A stretch of DNA of 6,317 nt from CAZDXV01 sp964648705 (GTDB lineage Bacteria; Patescibacteriota; Minisyncoccia; Minisyncoccales; GWA2-38-27): contig CAZYOI010000035.1 in assembly GCA_964648705.1 (NCBI GenBank), forward strand, positions 1 to 6,317. The letters are read 5' to 3'. Each line of letters begins with the position of its first letter. The first letter of the stretch is position 1. This document shows, in pieces, positions 3,561-6,317 of this stretch. A model generated the notes under the pieces. That model saw nothing but the letters and a program-made list of their open reading frames with translations, searched no databases and was not told where the DNA came from. The position numbers and the translations under genes were made by a program.

Positions 3561-6161
3561 ATGAATATGAACAAAAAAATCTTAATATATGTGTTAATAG
3601 CTGTTGTCGTAATCGCTGTTTTAGCTGTAGGAACATTCTTAATATTAAGAAAAAGTAAACCTTTAGCTGAGGAAGATAAAATAGGGAATATTGAAATAGT
3701 TGAGTATTCTCCCCGATCGGGGCCTGCCGGATCTTCTGTTTTTTTAAAGCTTAATTCAGTTCCAGAACAGTTTAAAGTAAAATACAATGGACAGGAGATT
3801 ACTGTTGAAGGAATATCAGAAAATATTGTAAAAGTATCAATTCCTTATGATGTAGAAACGGGAGATATCCGTGTTGAATCGGGAGACGAGATAAGCGATT
3901 CAGTGCCGTTTACAGTTGAAGAAATGGAATTAATAGAGTTGGCCTCCGAAACAGTAAACCCCTCTTTAGAGAAGCAAATAATAAGCCATGGAGATGATAT
4001 CAAGGTTACTCTTCCTCCTGGATTGTTGAAAGAGGCAAGGAAAATAACTATTTCGGAAGTTAAAAATGCCCCCTCCAGTTTTCTTAGCGAACAGACAGAA
4101 AGCTACTCGTTCGATGTTTCTTTAGAGGGGATTGAGCAGTTGGAAGACTATATCGAAATCGGAGTAAAATATGATGCTAATCTTTTGGATCCCGATAAAG
4201 ATCCTGAAGGCCAATTTGTAGCAATGCGCTGGGACGAAAATGAAAATTATTGGGTTACTCTCCCTATCAGGATAGATACCCAAAACCAGACTCTCTATAT
4301 GCTTACAGATCATTTAACAGGATTTGAATGGGGAATAATAGGGGCAGCTGTTCTGATCAGCAAACCCGTTACTTTGGCCGGAGAAAAGCTTCTTAACGAT
4401 TCTTATATAACTCCCCAGGGAAATTTTAAAATTCTTTATAGTGAAAACGCAATAAAAGAAGATGTTTCTCTAAACGACGACTGGTGGGTAAAGAATTATC
4501 CTGACGCAGGTAAAATAAATTATGATCCGAATTACCCTAAATCTATACAGGACGTAGGCAATCTTTTTGAAACAGCTTTGGCTAGCTATATCAATTTAGG
4601 CTTTGAAAATCCTGTTAAGATAAAAGAAGAATGGATAGGTACGGAAACATACAAGAAGCCAGTTATAGTAAAAATAGATTCCTGGTGGCTGACTGTTTCA
4701 GGCGAGCCAAACTATGAAAAAATATGGCAGAGAATCCACATGCCCAGTATAAGGTTGAAAGATAAAGATTTTATGAAAGCCACAATAGGGCACGAGCTGT
4801 TTCACAGAATGCAGGCAGAATATTACGGAAGGACAGGTTTTTTAGCTCCCAGCAGAGGTTGGTGGATTGAAGCTACAGCAGAATATGCAGGCCATAACAT
4901 AGCTTGGCAGGACAAAATACCAGGATTAAACGACCAAATAGGAATAGACTTTTTGAATCATTCTATCAATACAAAAGGATTAATAGAAGGCTACGGCTGG
5001 TTTGAAAAAAGATACGAATACGCTTCAGCTGTCTTTATAAGGTATTTAGTTGAAAATAAAGGTTTAAATTTTAGAGAGCTGGTTGAATACGGAAAAGAGG
5101 GGAATATTATGGAAAGATTAAACTCTTTCGTCAGGAGTAAAGGAGGAGATTTTCTGGGCTATTACAGGGATTTTGCCGCTTGGAACGCTTTTTCCAATAA
5201 TTCCTTTTTAGCAAAATATCCTTTAGCTGTTTTCGGTGATGATAGTGCGATTGATATAGTGGATAAGAAAAACAATATATCCTTATCAGAAAAACAATCT
5301 TCTTTAGATGTTGAAATAAATTCGGCTGAAGGGCAAGAAGTATTTATAAGCGTTTTTAAATTAGCGGGTAGAGATACAGAAGCTCCCTTGCCTTTAGCCA
5401 ATTTGTCAGCATTGTCTGGATCTGATAAGGTCTCGATTGACGCTGAACCCGGAGAAACAATATATCTTTTGGCTGTAAAAGGAGGGGGCAGCGGCAAATC
5501 AGTAGATGCTTTTGTTAGGAACAAAGGAGAGGAAAAAGAAGGAGAGATTAAACATACTTTTAACTTGGATGATTATTCGGCTAAAATATGGGCTATAAAA
5601 ATAGACGGAGCTTTAAAGATTGTAGGAGAATTTATTGGCGGTGTAGAAGGAATGGGATATGGCCAGGATGTTTACAGGATAGGAAATACAGAATACAGGA
5701 TAGATGTTGAGGGAGAAGTTACTCTTTATATAGATTCCAACTGCGAGCTTTGGTATCATCCTGAGATAGAAGAAGAGGGATGTGTTTATGATATAAGCGG
5801 ATCTTCTGAGGGTTGGTATAAGCTTTATCATAGGGACAAAATAACTTTGGGCTCTGGTGAAACTTATTGGGAAGATTGGGAGCTCCATCCCTATGGAGAT
5901 GAAAAACCGGAATTAGCAGGAGACAGCTTGGCAGGAGTAATCAACAGCGGGGAAAACTCGTACTACCAAGCAAAATTAAATGACTTCTATTTTTTAATCA
6001 GACCGTCAAAAGATGAAGACAATATAATAAATAGGTTCCAAGGAGAATATGATCCCAATACAAAAAGGTTTTATGCCGAAGCCTTTGTCAATGCTATTCC
6101 CGACAATGGGGTATATATGAAATGGGAAAGTCAGCCAGTTGAAATTAATTTTGAAAAATAA
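3561..6161 (+). CDS. Membrane-anchored multidomain zinc metallopeptidase-like protein (HELFH)
   Basis: An 866-aa protein anchored by one N-terminal helix (residues 7-29, flanked by KK and RKSK), with the bulk probably outside the membrane. Domains seen: an IPT/TIG-like Ig fold (about 44-119, EYSPRSGPAGSSVFLKL) and a second beta-sandwich (about 140-258, VTLPPGLLKEARKITI through a final HLTGFEWGI), resembling ZU5-type modules. A peptidase domain follows (about 280-550). In it HELFH (411-415) is an HExxH zinc motif, and WWIEATAEY (434-442) supplies E437 as the likely third ligand, as in gluzincins (compare WLNEGFA of family M1). The C-terminal third (about 570-866) is beta-rich and unrecognised. 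Its C728 and C741 appear to be the only cysteines and could form a disulfide, which favours an extracytoplasmic location. No cleavable signal or lipobox is seen. Zinc protease activity is inferred; substrate unknown. ATG 3567 is an alternative start. Confidence 0.85.
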   Translation: MNMNKKILIYVLIAVVVIAVLAVGTFLILRKSKPLAEEDKIGNIEIVEYSPRSGPAGSSVFLKLNSVPEQFKVKYNGQEITVEGISENIVKVSIPYDVETGDIRVESGDEISDSVPFTVEEMELIELASETVNPSLEKQIISHGDDIKVTLPPGLLKEARKITISEVKNAPSSFLSEQTESYSFDVSLEGIEQLEDYIEIGVKYDANLLDPDKDPEGQFVAMRWDENENYWVTLPIRIDTQNQTLYMLTDHLTGFEWGIIGAAVLISKPVTLAGEKLLNDSYITPQGNFKILYSENAIKEDVSLNDDWWVKNYPDAGKINYDPNYPKSIQDVGNLFETALASYINLGFENPVKIKEEWIGTETYKKPVIVKIDSWWLTVSGEPNYEKIWQRIHMPSIRLKDKDFMKATIGHELFHRMQAEYYGRTGFLAPSRGWWIEATAEYAGHNIAWQDKIPGLNDQIGIDFLNHSINTKGLIEGYGWFEKRYEYASAVFIRYLVENKGLNFRELVEYGKEGNIMERLNSFVRSKGGDFLGYYRDFAAWNAFSNNSFLAKYPLAVFGDDSAIDIVDKKNNISLSEKQSSLDVEINSAEGQEVFISVFKLAGRDTEAPLPLANLSALSGSDKVSIDAEPGETIYLLAVKGGGSGKSVDAFVRNKGEEKEGEIKHTFNLDDYSAKIWAIKIDGALKIVGEFIGGVEGMGYGQDVYRIGNTEYRIDVEGEVTLYIDSNCELWYHPEIEEEGCVYDISGSSEGWYKLYHRDKITLGSGETYWEDWELHPYGDEKPELAGDSLAGVINSGENSYYQAKLNDFYFLIRPSKDEDNIINRFQGEYDPNTKRFYAEAFVNAIPDNGVYMKWESQPVEINFEK

Positions 6162-6191
6162 AATATTATTTTAAATCTTAAAATTTCCGCT

Positions 6192-6224
6192 AAAAAATTC
6201 GCCAGCCCAAGCGAGGGCGGGGCG
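6192..6224 (-). terminator. GC-rich terminator of the minus-strand gene
   Basis: On the minus strand CGCCC...GGGCTGGCG forms a hairpin: arms 6205-6208 with 6215-6218 and 6200-6203 with 6221-6224, around a small interior loop. It is followed by AATTTTTT (6199-6192). There is no T run on the plus-strand side, so it serves leftward transcripts. It lies just beyond the stop codon at 6243-6245. Confidence 0.6.
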
Positions 6225-6240
6225 GGAAGGAAAAGAGATC

Positions 6241-6268
6241 CGCTATGAGAAAAAGTCAAGCGTTTTTT
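6241..6268 (+). terminator. Possible terminator of the metallopeptidase gene
   Basis: CGCT-A-TGA (6241-6248) pairs with TCA-AGCG (6256-6262) with one bulged A, around loop GAAAAAG, followed by TTTTTT (6263-6268). It lies 80 nt after the stop of the 3561 gene and overlaps the end of the opposing gene. Confidence 0.45.
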
Positions 6269-6317
6269 CGGATTTCAGTAAGGCCACCGATATTCTGTTT
6301 TTTGTTTCATCATCACC
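6243..6317 (-). CDS. C-terminal end of a minus-strand gene, partial
   Basis: Reading leftward from the window edge, one frame stays open for 24 codons and ends at TAG (complement of 6243-6245). The encoded tail, ending RISVALLKSEKTLDFFS, has ordinary protein composition. It is followed within 20 nt by a GC-rich hairpin with a T run on that strand (6224-6192), the usual position of a terminator. The gene would be convergent with the metallopeptidase gene. The fragment is too short to assign a family, and the rest lies beyond the window. The competing plus-strand frame from ATG 6245 is less convincing because it starts inside a hairpin. Confidence 0.45.
   Translation of the reverse strand, partial: GDDETKNRISVALLKSEKTLDFFS

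Noticed and set aside
3467..3787. Minus-strand frames overlapping the peptidase, nucleosidase and 88-aa genes.
   Set aside because: They lie opposite well-supported genes, have no motifs or ribosome sites, and have odd compositions typical of antisense shadows.
6245..6317. Plus-strand frame open from ATG 6245 to the window end.
   Set aside because: The start lies in a hairpin with a T run, the ribosome site is 13 nt away, and the minus-strand frame over the same bases is more protein-like and has a matching terminator.
1..6317. Search for CRISPR arrays, transposase genes, terminal inverted repeats, rRNA and tRNA.
   Set aside because: No regularly spaced repeats beyond the 13-bp tandem pair, no transposase motifs and no cloverleaf were seen.

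Overview
The window comes from an AT-rich bacterial genome with standard stop codons: TGA terminates two genes. The proteins are short and lysine-rich and most genes are compact units. Two starts (2785 and 3561) sit 6 to 8 nt behind a TATAAT box with no Shine-Dalgarno sequence, which suggests leaderless mRNAs. Other genes (135, 2255) have clear AAAGGA-type ribosome sites. This mixture, plus a large anchored IPT-type surface protein, suggests a Candidate Phyla Radiation (Patescibacteria) genome. That assignment is inference; no marker gene is present.

Layout. 1-134: leader with a strong sigma70-type promoter. 135-815: nucleoside phosphorylase/nucleosidase-family protein, closed by a terminator. 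816-1024: non-coding, with an extended -10 inside the terminator loop, a second terminator at 968-996 and a perfect 13-bp tandem repeat running up to the next start. 1025-2097: two overlapping (TGATG) genes, a nucleoside 2-deoxyribosyltransferase-like protein and an HD-domain phosphohydrolase of the YpgQ/YedJ type. 2098-2254: hairpins and a promoter. 2255-2521: an unrecognised 88-aa protein with its own promoter, ribosome site and terminator. 2522-2784: a consensus promoter running straight into a UUCG-capped terminator, then an extended -10. 2785-3339: NYN-domain (PIN-like) putative RNase, then a terminator. 3561-6161: an 866-aa membrane-anchored multidomain protein with an HELFH zinc-peptidase motif that looks like a gluzincin. 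6162-6317: convergent gene ends with a terminator on each strand and the probable C-terminus of a minus-strand gene running off the window.

The first three genes all act on nucleosides or nucleotides by family: N-glycosidic bond cleavage, deoxyribosyl transfer, and nucleotide pyrophosphohydrolysis. They could form a salvage or pool-sanitising neighbourhood, although gene 1 is terminated separately from the other two. The NYN protein and the peptidase are independent units. No mobile element, CRISPR array, rRNA or tRNA was found. The most unusual part is the regulatory DNA: a promoter that should yield only a ~43-nt hairpin RNA, a candidate leader or small RNA at 837-996, and the leaderless starts.
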